Shown: piece by piece, positions 53,591 through 64,000 of the stretch
Layout of the letters: every line of letters begins with the position of its first letter
Position numbering within the stretch: the stretch's first letter is position 1
Position numbers and translations under genes: made by a program
Assembly: GCA_051294375.1 (NCBI GenBank)
Contig: CM119264.1
Span: 222,148-286,147 of the forward strand
Direction: 5' to 3'
Length of the DNA: 64,000 nt
Origin: Paraspadella gotoi
Taxonomy: Eukaryota > Chaetognatha
Notes under the pieces: model-generated
Told to the model about the DNA's origin: nothing
Seen by the model: only the letters and a program-made list of their open reading frames with translations
Databases searched by the model: none

Positions 53591-53608
53591 ACATTCATCC
53601 ATATTTCC

Positions 53609-53609
<1 letters not shown>

Positions 53610-53658
<49 letters not shown>

Positions 53659-53930
53659 ATCTCTCTGTCTTCCTTCTTATCCCTCCCTCCGTCCGCTCTC
53701 TCCTTTCCCCTCTCCCTCTCTCCCCTCCCACTATCCTTCCTCTACCTCTCTCCCTCTCTCCCTCCCCCTTCCTCTCTCCCCCCTTACCTCTCTCCCTCTC
53801 TCCCTCCCCATCGCTCTCTCCTTCCCCTATCTCCGCTCCCTTTGTCCCTCTCTCTCTCCCTCCCCCTTTCTCTCTCCCTCCCCCTACCTCTCTCCCTCTC
53901 CCTTTCTCTCTCCCTCTCTCCCGAATACCA
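53610..53930. repeat. CT arrays
   Basis: (CT)n at 53613-53670, then CTCCCTCTCTCCCTCCCCC-type units to 53922. A complementary GGAGAGAG array follows at 53978-54090. Confidence 0.9.
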
Positions 53931-54293
53931 AAGTACGATCGCGAAATGAGGCGGAAATTGTGAAACGAATCTAGAATAAAGGAAGGGGAGGAAGAGAAGG
54001 AGAGAGAGAGAGAGGGAAAGGGAGAGAGGAAGGGAAAGAGGAAGGAAGGGAGAGGGAAAGGGAGAGAGGAGGGAAAAAAAGGAAAGATAATTTTTATATT
54101 GGTGGTACCCATTTCAAAACAAGAAATAAATGTAAAATATTTTGAGTTTTAAGAGATGATAAACTTCTGGTTGGGATGAGAAAAAAGGCAAGTGCTGTAA
54201 GTCAGTCAAAAGACAAGCGGTCTTGTTATCTAGAAAGTAAGGGCGATTAATGTCGCAGTCCTGATAAGTTGAAGGGAGGGGAGTTTCATGACT

Positions 54294-54296
<3 letters not shown>

Positions 54297-54358
<62 letters not shown>
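54297..54358. repeat. (GA)n array
   Basis: Perfect GA dinucleotides. The block B counterpart (61.81-61.89 kb) is broken by single extra bases. Confidence 0.95.
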
Positions 54359-54362
<4 letters not shown>

Positions 54363-54458
54363 AAAATGGAGACATGAAAATAAAGAGGCTGAAAAAAAAA
54401 GAAAATGAGAGAGAAAAATCAAAAAAATAAAATAAAAAAGAAAAAAAAGAAAGAGAAA

Positions 54459-54735
54459 GCAACTCTATAAGTCACTTTTCGGTTGGTAAGTCCGTCGGTC
54501 TGTCTGTCTGACTTATAACTCGCCTATAGTTGGTTTCTCATTTGTTAAGACAGGAAAAAACTCAAATCTAAGGGACTACAAATGTCGCCTTCTGTTATTT
54601 AAAGAAATTTCATATAAGCTATAAAAAAAATAAAATAAAGTCGAAAATACACAAAAATATACGGGATAATGATATCACTGCGGCGCAACACAACATTTGA
54701 CTTTCCGTTCTTGTTTTCTTTTTAGGCCGTTTTTT
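54459..54735 (+). mobile_element. H-family element
   Basis: GCAACTCTATAAGTCAC (54459-54475), a GTCGGTCTGTCTGTCTG tract, TATAACTCGCCTATAGTTGG, CATTTGTTAAGACAGG (54539-54554) and CTCAAATCTAAGGGACTACA, then CACTGCGGCGCAACACAA at about 54677, a block also found near 1519. The terminal hairpin is missing; purine sequence lies upstream instead. Confidence 0.65.
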
Positions 54736-54799
54736 ACGTTTGACTCATGAAAGATATTACGCTTCGTGTCCATCTTTCCCTACTTTTTTGGTAAATATA

Positions 54800-55115
54800 T
54801 TTTACGGCGTTTTCGGCACTCTTATATAAAACGCCCCATTTTAACTTAAATTCAAAATTTTAATTGTTTTTAGATTTTATAATTTGGTTGAGGATATGGA
54901 GTAGTTCATGGATTAGGGGTTAGGGATTTAGTTAATGTTAGGGTTACGGTTTGGGTTAGTGTTTAGGTTAGGGTTAAAGGTTAGAAAATAAGGTTTGGGA
55001 TTAGAAATTGAATTAAGGGATCAGAATTAGGGAATAGATTAGGGATGAAGATTAAAGAATAGATTAGGGATCAGGATTATGGAACAGATTTAGGATCGGG
55101 AATTGAGTTGAAATT
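54800..55115. mobile_element. T element, probable
   Basis: The start block ACGCCCCATTTTAAC at about 54831 is preceded by CGTTTTCGGCACTCTTATAT. The core (54895-55080) holds GGGGTTAGGGATTTAGTTAA and GTTAGGGTTACGGTTTGGG. The right end was not identified. Confidence 0.5.
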
Positions 55116-55319
55116 GAGGGTCAAAATCTTTTGGCTATCGTCGTCGCAATCGTCGTCTTCGTCGTCTACGTCTAATCATTAGCTTGATCTTTTTTTTTTC
55201 AATTTCGTTCCGTAGCTGGCCAGCGAGGGCGCTGCCGTCGGTGGCGCTTGGATTCAGTTTTTGTTGATTCGAAATTGAGGGTTAAATTTCCTCTTGAGCC
55301 GCTTAAATCAACTGATTGT

Positions 55320-55397
55320 CACCTCTCTCTCTCTCTTTACCTCTCTCTCTTTCTCTCTCTTCTCCCTCTCTTTCTTTCTCTATCTCTCTCTTTTTCC

Positions 55398-55431
<34 letters not shown>

Positions 55432-55599
55432 CCCTCCTCTTTGCCTTAACTCCCTCTCTCCCTCTCTCTCTTCTCTTTCTCTCTTTCTGTCTCTCTCTCC
55501 TCCCTCTCTTTCTCTCTCTATCATCTTTCCCTCCCTCCCACCCTAACTCTCTCCCTCTCTCTCTCTCCTCTCTCTCTCTCTCCTCTCTCATCCTCTCTC

Positions 55600-55635
<36 letters not shown>

Positions 55636-55755
55636 CTCTCCTCTCTCTCTTCCTCTCTCTCTCTCTCTTTCTCCTCTCTCTCCTCTCTCCCTCTCTCCCT
55701 CTCTCTCTCTCCTCTCTCTCATCTCTCTCTCTCCTCCCTCCCTCCTCCACTCTAA

Positions 55756-55822
<67 letters not shown>

Positions 55823-55965
55823 CTCTCTCCTCTCTCCCTCTCTTCTCTCTCCTCTCCTCCTCTCTCTCTCTCTCTCTCTCCCTCCCTCCCCACCCTAACT
55901 CTCTCCCTCTCTCCCTCTCTCTCTCTCCTCTCTCTCCTCTCTCTCTCTCTCTCCCCTTCCCTCCC
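55320..55965. repeat. CT arrays of about 640 bases
   Basis: (CT)n with CTCCCTCC and TTTCTC variants. A unit including CCCTCCCACCCTAACTCTCT recurs at about 55.53, 55.74 and 55.88 kb. Ser-Leu frames of over 200 codons are repeat translations. Confidence 0.95.
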
Positions 55966-55975
55966 TCCCCGAAGA

Positions 55976-56170
55976 ATTCAAATCATTTGCAAGTTTCTCT
56001 CTCCTTTTATGAGGCCGTTTAAAAGAAATCCCGGCAAGAGGCAGGATTTCGCCTGCCCGGAAGTCTAAACGCGTTCGTGCAAGTTACGGGCATCGTGCGT
56101 GCACGTAAGAGGGCACGTACGCGGCCGGACACGTCGTGCGAGCAATGGGGGCACGTTTTTTGCCGGTTTG
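55976..56170. promoter_or_regulatory. CpG-rich block with repeated CACGT words
   Basis: Six CACGT or GCACG words lie in about 70 bases (56090-56160), including GCACGTAAGAGGGCACGT and GGACACGTCG. An imperfect hairpin, CCGGCAAGAGGCAGG...CCTGCCCGG, lies just upstream. E-box-like clustering could be regulatory, but there is no gene nearby. Weak. Confidence 0.15.
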
Positions 56171-56940
56171 GGGTCATAGCCTCACTTTGTTTTAGTCATT
56201 TTTTTATAATGTTTTTATACGTTTAAAGCTTTTAAAAATGCTTTATATATGTATATATATAAAATAATTTTTATAATTTTTATCTAATTTTATTATTTGT
56301 GAAAATAAAGTCTTGCCAAAAAAATAAGAACAAAAAATGTTCAAACCGTTTATTAATAACAAAAAGCGATATTAACATAATTGAAAACAAAACAAAACAA
56401 AACCGTTCAATTTTTCTCAATCTTTATACTCAATATTTTGAACCCTTATACTCTATTCAGAGTTATAAACTTTGGTTTAGTGTTGCGGGTTATTATCTTT
56501 AATTTGGCTAATAAATCCAATTAATTAAATGTAAATCCTAGCGTTTATGAATAAATCCCAATTGAATAAATTTTTAAATCCAATAATTTTACGATTCGAA
56601 ATTCTTAACGACGCTGCGGTCTCTTGAGAAATTTTTAATGGCATCGTCTCCAGGGTTAGGAATTTTCTTTTCTTTTTTTTCTTTTTTCTTTTTTCTTTTT
56701 TTCTTTTTCTTTTTTCTTTTTTTTTTAGTTTATTTATTATTGACTTTCTCATATTTTTTAAGTCTTTCTATCTTTTCATCTTTATTTTCCTTTAAATCTG
56801 ACTTTCCGCTGCTTCACCGATTAAATGATGCGTGAATCTTCCGACGACTTACCTTGAATTAACTTACCTACTTCACTCAAGTTATGATTTCCAAAAGATT
56901 TCCTTGGCTCGAGTTGATCCAAAATCTTAAAACCGTGAAA
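56171..56940. other. No gene seen
   Basis: AT-rich sequence with a TTTTTCTTTTTTCTTTT tract at 56668-56727. No coding or element signal. Confidence 0.45.
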
Positions 56941-57080
56941 CTCTCTAAGTGACTTGAGTGTCGGTCAGTCGGTCAGTATGTCTGTCTGTCCGTCGATCTG
57001 TCCCACTTATGTTTTAAATATTTATAACTCGAATATTAATGTAACAGTAATTTCATATTTGGTAGGAAACTACGGAACCC
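56941..57080 (+). mobile_element. H-family element, diverged
   Basis: AACTCTCTAAGTGACTTGAG, then a GTCGGTCAGTCGG and GTCTGTCTGTCCGTC tract, then TATAACTCGAATATTAATG and CATATTTGGTAGGAAAC. The order matches the H family, though the CATTTGTTAAGACAGG box is replaced. Confidence 0.45.
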
Positions 57081-57311
57081 TAAGATCCTTAATGATCATA
57101 TAAAAAAGTAATGACATGACTAAAAATTCAGTGAGGCATTATTCATAATTACTGAGTCATTTTGAGTAATGCTTCACAGACAATTATGGTATCATTAATA
57201 TTTGTATTGTGTATTTTTTTCATACTGTGTAATAAGGCGTAGTAAAATTCCTAAGTTTAACTTTAATTCCTGATCTTCTCTCTCCTCTCCCTCTCTCTCT
57301 TACTCTCTCCC
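57081..57311. other. No gene seen
   Basis: AT-rich, ending in a short CT stretch at the gap. Confidence 0.45.
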
Positions 57312-57977
57312 NNNNNNNNNNNNNNNNNNNNNNNNNNNNNNNNNNNNNNNNNNNNNNNNNNNNNNNNNNNNNNNNNNNNNNNNNNNNNNNNNNNNNNNNN
57401 NNNNNNNNNNNNNNNNNNNNNNNNNNNNNNNNNNNNNNNNNNNNNNNNNNNNNNNNNNNNNNNNNNNNNNNNNNNNNNNNNNNNNNNNNNNNNNNNNNNN
57501 NNNNNNNNNNNNNNNNNNNNNNNNNNNNNNNNNNNNNNNNNNNNNNNNNNNNNNNNNNNNNNNNNNNNNNNNNNNNNNNNNNNNNNNNNNNNNNNNNNNN
57601 NNNNNNNNNNNNNNNNNNNNNNNNNNNNNNNNNNNNNNNNNNNNNNNNNNNNNNNNNNNNNNNNNNNNNNNNNNNNNNNNNNNNNNNNNNNNNNNNNNNN
57701 NNNNNNNNNNNNNNNNNNNNNNNNNNNNNNNNNNNNNNNNNNNNNNNNNNNNNNNNNNNNNNNNNNNNNNNNNNNNNNNNNNNNNNNNNNNNNNNNNNNN
57801 NNNNNNNNNNNNNNNNNNNNNNNNNNNNNNNNNNNNNNNNNNNNNNNNNNNNNNNNNNNNNNNNNNNNNNNNNNNNNNNNNNNNNNNNNNNNNNNNNNNN
57901 NNNNNNNNNNNNNNNNNNNNNNNNNNNNNNNNNNNNNNNNNNNNNNNNNNNNNNNNNNNNNNNNNNNNNNNNNNNNN
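57312..57977. other. Assembly gap of 666 N
   Basis: The largest gap in the window, bordered on the left by a CT tract. Open frames across it are not real. Confidence 0.95.
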
Positions 57978-58915
57978 AGCATCGCTTTCCTTCACTTTTT
58001 AAGGGAAGCTTTTGCTTTTCTTTTTAAGGGAGAGGAATCTATTTTTAAGATGAATGATTTAACACAAAATATATATTGTAACCAACTAACAATAAACAAC
58101 AAAGCCAACAAACTGCTAGTTAATTTATTTTTTTTTAAAACGCTTTGGGGGGGGGAAAACCCCAAAAAAAAAAACCAAACCCATTTTTTTTCTGGCATTT
58201 TCTCCCGGATGATCACGTATTACTACACAGAAGGCGTAGGTGAAAGTTAATATAACATTCTAAAAGTCAATTCATAGAACAAGCACATACCATCCAAGTG
58301 ACACTTCAATTTGTAAAAAAAAATAATTTTATGTTCTTTTATTTTCGCCCAAGTAGGCTATTATACCTAGTATACTCTATACCTATTAGTATACGTATAA
58401 ATTCGCAAGTTCAAAACTAGGGCTTTTCTTAATTTTGGATATGCAGATTTGAATTTCTCGTCAAAAGTTGATAAAGAAATTATTAAATCATTTTTTATAA
58501 AATCTCTTTCATTTACAAGGCGGTGTGCTTTGCCACGTCGTATTTCTTTTTATACTTAAAATTAAAAAAAACTACTAAATTCTAATATTATAATAAAATT
58601 TTAATTTCAGCATATAAAAATATACTTTTCTAAATTATTGAGCCACCCACTATAATGACCTCAGGGAATTTTTTCAAAAAGAGTTATATTCCTTTGATCA
58701 TCAACTTTTTATACAAATCCCAAATCTGCCAAAATAATCTTAGAAAAAAACTGTTTTGAAAATTTTAACATTTACATTGGTTTTAGTACTAAGTATCATA
58801 TTGGCCGCGCCTAGCTGCGTCGTAAATTTAAAACTTTATTATAACATTTTTTTATGCATAAATGTTTCATAAACGTATAATGTTGTTACGTTACCTCACT
58901 TTTAGGTATTTTTTA
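57978..58915. other. No gene; low-quality start
   Basis: AT-rich. The stretch 58118-58192 consists almost wholly of homopolymer blocks (nine or ten T, nine G, C4, A11, T8), which looks like poor base calling near a contig end. The remainder shows no repeats or coding signal. Confidence 0.5.
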
Positions 58916-58917
58916 CG

Positions 58918-59100
58918 AGAGAGACAGAGACAGAGACAGAGACAGAGAAGAAAATGAAGAAAAATGAGGAAGAATAAACAAAAGACAAAACCGGAAATGA
59001 TCTCAGCGACGATGATGATGATGATTGCGACGACGACGATGACGACGACGATGACAACGACGATGACAACGACGATGACGACGACGATGACTATGATTAA
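58918..59100. repeat. GAGACA array and GACGATGACGAC array
   Basis: Five GAGACA units at 58918-58948 and a (GAT/GAC)n array at 59007-59093 with GACGACGATGACAAC units. Confidence 0.9.
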
Positions 59101-59154
59101 ATAATAATAAAAAGAGAAAAAGACCAAAACAACGACGACAACAAGATGAAGGGA

Positions 59155-59375
59155 AAACTGGCTCTCTTTTCCGAGAGTGCCCCATTTCTGGCTCTTTTTT
59201 TCGAGATTGTCCCATTTCTGTTTGTTTATTTTAAGATTTATTTTTAACCTTAATATTTAATAAAATAATGGAAAAGTGTATTCTATGGTATTATTATCTT
59301 ATATTATTACATGTATTTTCGCAATACCCAATTCTGAATTTTAAATAAAATGTGATGTTCTGAGAAAATACGGGC
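59155..59375. mobile_element. T element, short
   Basis: The start motif TTTTCCGAGAGTGCCCCATT (59167-59186) is followed by a second, degraded copy (TTTCGAGATTGTCCCATTTC, about 59206-59225). The right end TGATGTTCTGAGAAAATACG (about 59352-59371) resembles the inverted start. The core is short, with only weak telomere-like words. Confidence 0.55.
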
Positions 59376-59446
59376 GGGAAACTTCGCTGGGAAGAAACTC
59401 GTCCCAAGTTATTCTTCATTTTCTTGTGTTTGTTGTTTCGGTCGTC

Positions 59447-59447
59447 A

Positions 59448-59480
<33 letters not shown>
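59447..59480. repeat. (GTC)n array at gap edge
   Basis: Perfect CGT/GTC triplets running into the 25-N gap. Confidence 0.95.
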
Positions 59481-59505
59481 NNNNNNNNNNNNNNNNNNNN
59501 NNNNN
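59481..59505. other. Assembly gap of 25 N
   Basis: Placeholder-length gap immediately before duplicated block B. Confidence 0.95.
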
Positions 59506-59944
59506 AAAAAAGAAAGGAAGAGAGATAAGATCCACTTCCTCTCCTCCCTCTCCTCCCATCTGTCCTCCCATCCTCCATCTCTTCCTCTTCGGTCCTTTCT
59601 TCGCATCGCTCTCTCCATCTCTCCTCCGCTTCGCTCGCCTTCTCGTCTCTCCTTCTCGTCGCTCCTCTCTCCTCTCCTTTCTCTCGTCCTCCCTCTCATC
59701 AGTATCTCCCTCTGCCTCCCTCCTCTAATCCGTCTGCCCTTCTGCGCTCCTCCTTCTCCCTCGAGCCCGTGCTCTCCCTCAGGTCCAACGACCATTGCCC
59801 GGAACGCTTTTAAGTACTTTAGCGCAATCTGAACGGAAAAAGACAACAAGAATGACAAACAATTTAAACAGAAAAACAAAAAACAAAAAAAAACAAGTTC
59901 GGGTCCATCCAATGTTGTTGGAGCCGTAAGTGACTTTTTTGTCT

Positions 59945-60471
59945 GAGAGTGACAGGTGATAACATGAAGCTATGAAATTTATGGATAGAGAAACGTCTTA
60001 TGAATTGATTACTGACTCGCTTCTGGAAAGTTTTATTTGGAAACAACCAGACATAGCTTGCATTGTACTCTTGTAATTCATGTGACTGTAGTTTGCGTGG
60101 TCGACGGTGACTACACAGTTGAAAAGCATGTACAAAAGCATTAAAAATGTATTTACCAATCTTGCCAAGTATAACTAATAATTGATCGAGTAGTTTTGGT
60201 GAGATTATGCGCAATGATAGATTTTAGAGTCTTGTGAAATTCGCAGTGGTTTTTTCGGCACGCACTGTAATTGGAAGATATCCGTCGCTATTTTGTTGAG
60301 TTGTTTTGGACTGTCATAAACAGAGTGTCAACTCTAGTATGATGAGGAGTTATGAAGGCTTTTTTAAACGTGATTGTTGAGACAGAACCGAGAGCGCAGA
60401 CAAACCGACGCGATCGCAAACGCCAGAGTGACTTATAGGAGTTGCGCCGCGAGTTACTCGGAGCGTAGCTC
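59945..60471 (-). mobile_element. H-family element, block B copy
   Basis: Counterpart of 52.64-53.12 kb: GTGACTTATAGGAGTTGCGC with hairpin arm CGCGAGTTACTCGGAGCG (about 60427-60467) on the plus strand. The hairpin is still recognisable despite added bases. Confidence 0.55.
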
Positions 60472-61993
60472 ACAATATTTTTTGGGGAAAATGTACGGTA
60501 AGCACGGCTCTAGTGGTTTAGTTACATGTATAATAGATATGAAAGACTGGTGGGTTTTCTCTTGCCGGAACCGAGGGAGCCTTGTTAGTCGTCGTTTCGT
60601 CCGTCGGGTCGTCGTCGTTGTTTTTTTCTCCCCCGCCCTTCAGAGTCCTGTCTGGCGTCGGAAGGAACAAACCCCCAAAAGGGTTTTTTTTTTTGTTTTC
60701 AAGTGAATTCTGCATTTTTTTGCCGTTTTTTTTGCATTTTTTTTTTTTTTTTTGCATTTGTTTTTTTTTTTTTTTTTTGCTTTTTTTGTTCGTCTACGTT
60801 TGAAAAAAAAAGACTTAAAGTGAGGATTAGAGATCGAGATTAGGAGATTAGGGAACCGGTTGAGGGATTAGATTAAGATTAAAGGAGAGGATTAGAGATT
60901 GACATCAACTGGGGTTACAGATGGGATTCGCAGTATGAGAAGGGATTGTTCAGGAGTGGAATGAAGAAGGCAAAGGGAATGAAATATGCGTTTGGTTTCT
61001 CTTGTTTTTTTTGTTGGTTCTTTTAAAAAAAGAAGACATTCATCCATATTTCCCCTTGCTCTCTGCTCGTCTCTCTCCGTTGTCGTGCTCTCTGCTCGTC
61101 TGTTCTTTCTTCGTGTAACCTCCCCCGGTCCGTCCGCTCTCGAGTCCTTTCCCTCCTTCCGCTCTCTCCTGGCTCGCCCCGATCACACTATCCTTTCCCC
61201 CTACCGTGCTCGTCCCGTCTCTCCTCCCCCTTCCTGCTCGTCCCGTCCCCCTAGCCTCTCTCCGCTCTCTCCTCCGCGGCATCGCTTCTCTCGCTTCCCC
61301 TATCTCCCTCCGTTGTCCCTCTCGTCTCTTCCCTCCCGCCTTTCTCTCTCCCTGCGCCCTACTCTCTCCTCTCCTTTCTGCTCTCCCTCTCTGCGCTGAA
61401 TAGCCTAAAGTACGATCGCGAAATCTGAGGGCGGGAAATTGGTTGAAACGAATCTAGAATAAAGGAAGGGGGGAAGAGAAGGAGAGAGAGGAGAGAGAGG
61501 GAGAAAGGGAGAAAGGAGAGAGGGAAGAGAAGGGAGGAGAGGGAGGGGAAATGGGAGAGAGGAGGAAAAAAAATGGAGAAGATCAGATTTTTTTATATGT
61601 GGGGTACCGGGCATGTTCAAGAAGCAAGAAAGTAGGTGTAGAAATATTTGAGTTTTAAAAGTGAGATGATAAATTTCTGGTTGGGATGAGAAAAGAAGGG
61701 CAAGTGCTGGTAAGTCAGTCAGAAAGACAACGGTCTTGTTATTCTAGAAGTAAGGCCGATTAATGTCGGCAGTCCTGATAAGTTGGAAGGGAGGGGAGTT
61801 TCATGACTGGAAAGAGAGTAGAGAGAGAGAGAGGAGAGGAGAGAGAGGAGAGAGATGAGGAGAGAGAGAGAGGAGAGAGAGAGAGAGAATAAATATGGAG
61901 AACGAATGAATAAAGAGGCTGAAAAAAAAAGAAAATGAGGAGAGAAAATATCAAAAAAATAAAATAAAAAAAGAAAAAAAAGGAAAAGAGAAA

Positions 61994-62275
61994 GCAACTC
62001 TACTAAGTCACTTTTCGGTGGTAAGTTCCGTCGGGTCCTGTTCTGTCCGTGATTATAACTCGCGCTATAGTTGGTTCTCATTGTGGGTTAAGGGGACAGG
62101 GAAAAAACGCAAAGTCTAAGGGAAACGAACCAAGTGGTCGCCTTCTGTTATTTGAAAAGAAAATTGTCATATAAGGGCTATAAAAAAAATAAAATAAAAT
62201 CGGAAAATACACAAGAAATATAGCGGGATAATGATATCGCTGCGGCGCGAACGGACAACATGGTTTGACTTTTCG
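61994..62275 (+). mobile_element. H-family element, block B copy
   Basis: Counterpart of 54.46-54.73 kb: GCAACTCTACTAAGTCAC, a damaged GTCTGTC tract and CATTGTGGGTTAAGGGGACA in place of CATTTGTTAAGACAGG. Confidence 0.55.
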
Positions 62276-62394
62276 TTTCTTGTTTTCTTTGTTAGGCCGT
62301 TGTTTAACGTTTGGACTCATGGAAAGATCATTACGCGCTGTTCGTGTTCCCATCTTTGCCTACTTTTTTGTGTAAATATATTTTACGGGCGTTT

Positions 62395-62725
62395 TCGGCA
62401 GCTCTATATAAAAACGCCCCATTTTAAACTTAAATTAAAATTTTAAATTGTTTTTAGATTTTTAGATAATATTGTGGTTGAAGGCAGAGTGGAGTAGTGT
62501 TCATGGATTAGGGGTTGAGCGGGATGGTTAGTGTAATTTGTTAGGGTTACGGTGTTGGGGTTAAGGTGTTGTTAGGTTAGGGTAAGGTTGAGGAAAATAA
62601 GGTTTGGATTAGGAAATTGAGATTGAAGGGATCAGAATTAAGGGATAGATAAGGTGAGAGATTAACGAATTAGGATTAGGGATGGGAAAGAGGATTATGG
62701 GAACAGATGTTAGGATCGGGATATT
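62395..62725. mobile_element. T element, block B copy
   Basis: Counterpart of 54.80-55.11 kb, starting ACGCCCCATTTTAAAC at about 62414. The TTAGGG-like core is disrupted by extra bases. Confidence 0.45.
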
Positions 62726-62979
62726 GGAGTTGAAATTGAGGGTCAAAATCTGTTTGGCTAGTCGTGTGCGTGCAATCGTCGCATCGTGCCGTCTTCGTCG
62801 TGCTACGTCTAATCATTAGCTTGATCTTTGTTTTTTTCGAGATGTTCGTTTCCGGTAGTCTGGCCAGCGAGGGTGCGCTGGCCGGTCGGTGGCGCCTTGG
62901 AAGTTCAGTTGTTTTGTTGGTGTCGAAAATTGAGGGTTAGATATTGTCCGTCTTGAGCCGCTTAGAATCAACTGATTGG

Positions 62980-63640
62980 TCCCACTCTCTCGTTCTTGTA
63001 GCCTCTTCCTGGTCGTTTTCTCGTCTTCGGTTCTCGCCTCTCTTTTTCTTTCTTCTATCTCTCTCTTTGTTCCCGTCTTCTCCTCTCTCGTCTCTCTCCG
63101 CCCTCCCTCTCTGCCTTTAACTCGCTCTGCTCTCTCTCTCGTGCCTTCTCTCTGTTGCTGGTCGTCTCTCCTCCGATCCTCATCTGTTCTTTCTGCGTCT
63201 AGCTTTCTCTTTTCTCCCGGCACGCGCTATACGTTCTCGTCCATCTCTCTCTCTCTCTCTCTCCGTCCTCTCGTCTCTCTTCACTCTTCTCGTCGTCTCT
63301 CTCGCTCTCTCTCGTCTCTCTCGCTCTCTCTCTCTGTCCTCTCTCGTCGTATAGTTCGTCTCTCTATGTCTCTCTCTTCGGATCGTCTCGTCTGCTCCTG
63401 TCTCTCGTCTCTCCCTCTCTCACCTCTGGGCTCGTCGTCTCCTCGTTCTTCTCCTCTCTCTCTCTCGTCTCCCCTGCCTCCGCCACGGTCTAGGACTCTC
63501 TGCTCTCTGCTCGGCTCTCTGCTCTGCTCTCTCTCTCCTCTCTCTCCTCTCTCTCTCCTCTCTCTCTTCTCTCTCTCTCTCCTCTCTCTCTCTCCTCTCT
63601 CTCTCTCTCCTCTCCTCCCCTCTCTTCAGCAGTCAGCCAT
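62980..63640. repeat. CT array, block B
   Basis: Counterpart of 55.32-55.97 kb. The first 400 bases are heavily broken (CTCGTCTTCGG, CTGCTCTC), the last 100 bases cleaner (CTCTCTCTCCTCTC). Confidence 0.9.
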
Positions 63641-64000
63641 CCTGTGACCAAGACACCGCCAACCAACGCGAGAAAACCCGGCCCAACCCGCTGCTCGACG
63701 ACGACCGACGACGGACGACCGACCGACGACGGTTGACGCAACCGCACCGGGACGACGACGACGCACGACGACGACGGACGACGACGTCTGACGACGGACG
63801 TTGAGAACGACCGGACGCCACGACGACGACGACCGACCGACGTGACGCACGACGTCTGACGACGGGACGACGCAACGACGACGACGAACGCCACGACGAC
63901 GACGCACAACCGTTAGACGACGGACCGACCGACGACGACCGCCACGAACGACGACGACGACGTTGACACGAACCACGCACACGACAGACCGACGACGCAC
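63641..64000. repeat. ACG/GAC trinucleotide array with many interruptions
   Basis: After a short mixed segment, the final 310 bases are almost wholly GAC/ACG triplets interrupted by extra or changed bases (CCGACCGACGACGG and similar). The Val/Arg/Ser-rich open frames on the minus strand are repeat translations. The array continues past the window. Confidence 0.9.

Larger units (their letters stand above)
52250..55975. repeat. Duplicated block A (paired with 59.51-63.64 kb)
   Basis: Ordered features shared with block B: a pyrimidine array, AACGCTTTAACTTTAGCGCC, an H-family element (to 53117), a GTC array, ATTAGAGATTAGG-type words, (CT)n/(GA)n arrays, an H element (54459), a TTAGGG-like core and a terminal CT array. 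Between shared anchors, block A spans about 2.83 kb and block B about 3.19 kb. Confidence 0.9.
59506..63640. repeat. Duplicated block B with inflated length
   Basis: Same feature order as 52.25-55.97 kb, but with an extra base roughly every 8-10 positions. Examples are TACTAAGTCA for TATAAGTCA, a GTC array broken as GTCGTTTCGTCCGTCGGGTC, and GA runs broken by single bases. Arrays that are perfect in block A are imperfect here. This error style, not biological divergence, is the likeliest cause. Right of the terminal CT array the two blocks diverge. Confidence 0.9.

Noticed and set aside
55248-55898. Ser-Leu-rich open frame of over 200 codons
   Set aside because: It is a translation of CT arrays. 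Similar Ser-Leu or Arg-Glu frames appear on whichever strand carries CT or GA arrays throughout the window, with no non-repetitive domain.
63490-64000. Val/Arg/Ser-rich open frames at the window end
   Set aside because: Direct translation of interrupted ACG triplets; several overlapping frames are equally open.

Overview
This window looks like non-coding DNA from a large, repeat-rich animal genome. The evidence is tRNA-derived SINEs with RNA polymerase III A and B boxes, degenerate TTAGGG-type telomere-like tracts, many minisatellites, and very many (GA)n, (CT)n, (ACG)n and four-base (GTCT/GTCC/GTTC/GAAA) arrays. TTAGGG-type repeats fit deuterostomes and lophotrochozoans better than insects or nematodes, but the sequence alone does not fix the species. 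I found no convincing protein-coding gene, no rRNA, no functional tRNA and no CRISPR array. The long open frames are translations of simple repeats (Ser-Leu, Arg-Glu, Phe-Ser) or of minisatellites whose period is a multiple of three. Two weak first-exon candidates, near 44.96 kb and 46.99 kb, are recorded at low confidence.

Layout. 0-6.8 kb: telomere-like tract, SINE fragments, a possible LTR remnant, a 19-bp minisatellite, a tandem AT-rich SINE array and an inverted 16-bp minisatellite. 6.8-24.8 kb: a segment of about 9.0 kb present twice (6827-15815 and 15841-24832), with the two copies abutting opposite sides of a 25-base gap. This is best explained as one locus whose overlapping contig ends were never merged. 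24.8-34 kb: pyrimidine arrays, SINEs, a 66/56-bp minisatellite and a 1.6-kb tandem duplication carrying a 42-bp minisatellite. 34-38.9 kb: two dispersed elements, one with an 18-bp and one with a 19-bp internal array, then GC-rich and pyrimidine tracts. 39.5-48.5 kb: SINE-split minisatellites, CT arrays, a quiet AT-rich stretch and CpG-rich pieces. 48.6-51.3 kb: long purine arrays. 52-56 kb and 59.5-63.6 kb: a second duplicated block whose right-hand copy is about 13% longer, mainly by scattered extra bases, which looks like unpolished long-read sequence.

The most interesting biology is two dispersed element families. The first (called T here) has inverted terminal motifs, TTTTCCGAGAGTGCCCCATT at one end and a related AAATGGAACGCTCTGGGAAA at the other, around a core of degenerate TTAGGG-like repeats. 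The second (called H here) starts with a GC-rich hairpin, followed by CTATAA-(G/T)TCACT, a GTCTGTC tract and often CATTTGTTAAGACAGG. Both families look non-autonomous and repeatedly host minisatellites. At least five tRNA-like SINE families are present, one with tandemly multiplied head modules and one forming a dimer inside a minisatellite. Assembly problems (nine gaps, two or three duplicated blocks, low-quality homopolymer sequence) affect much of the window and should be resolved before any copy-number statement is trusted.
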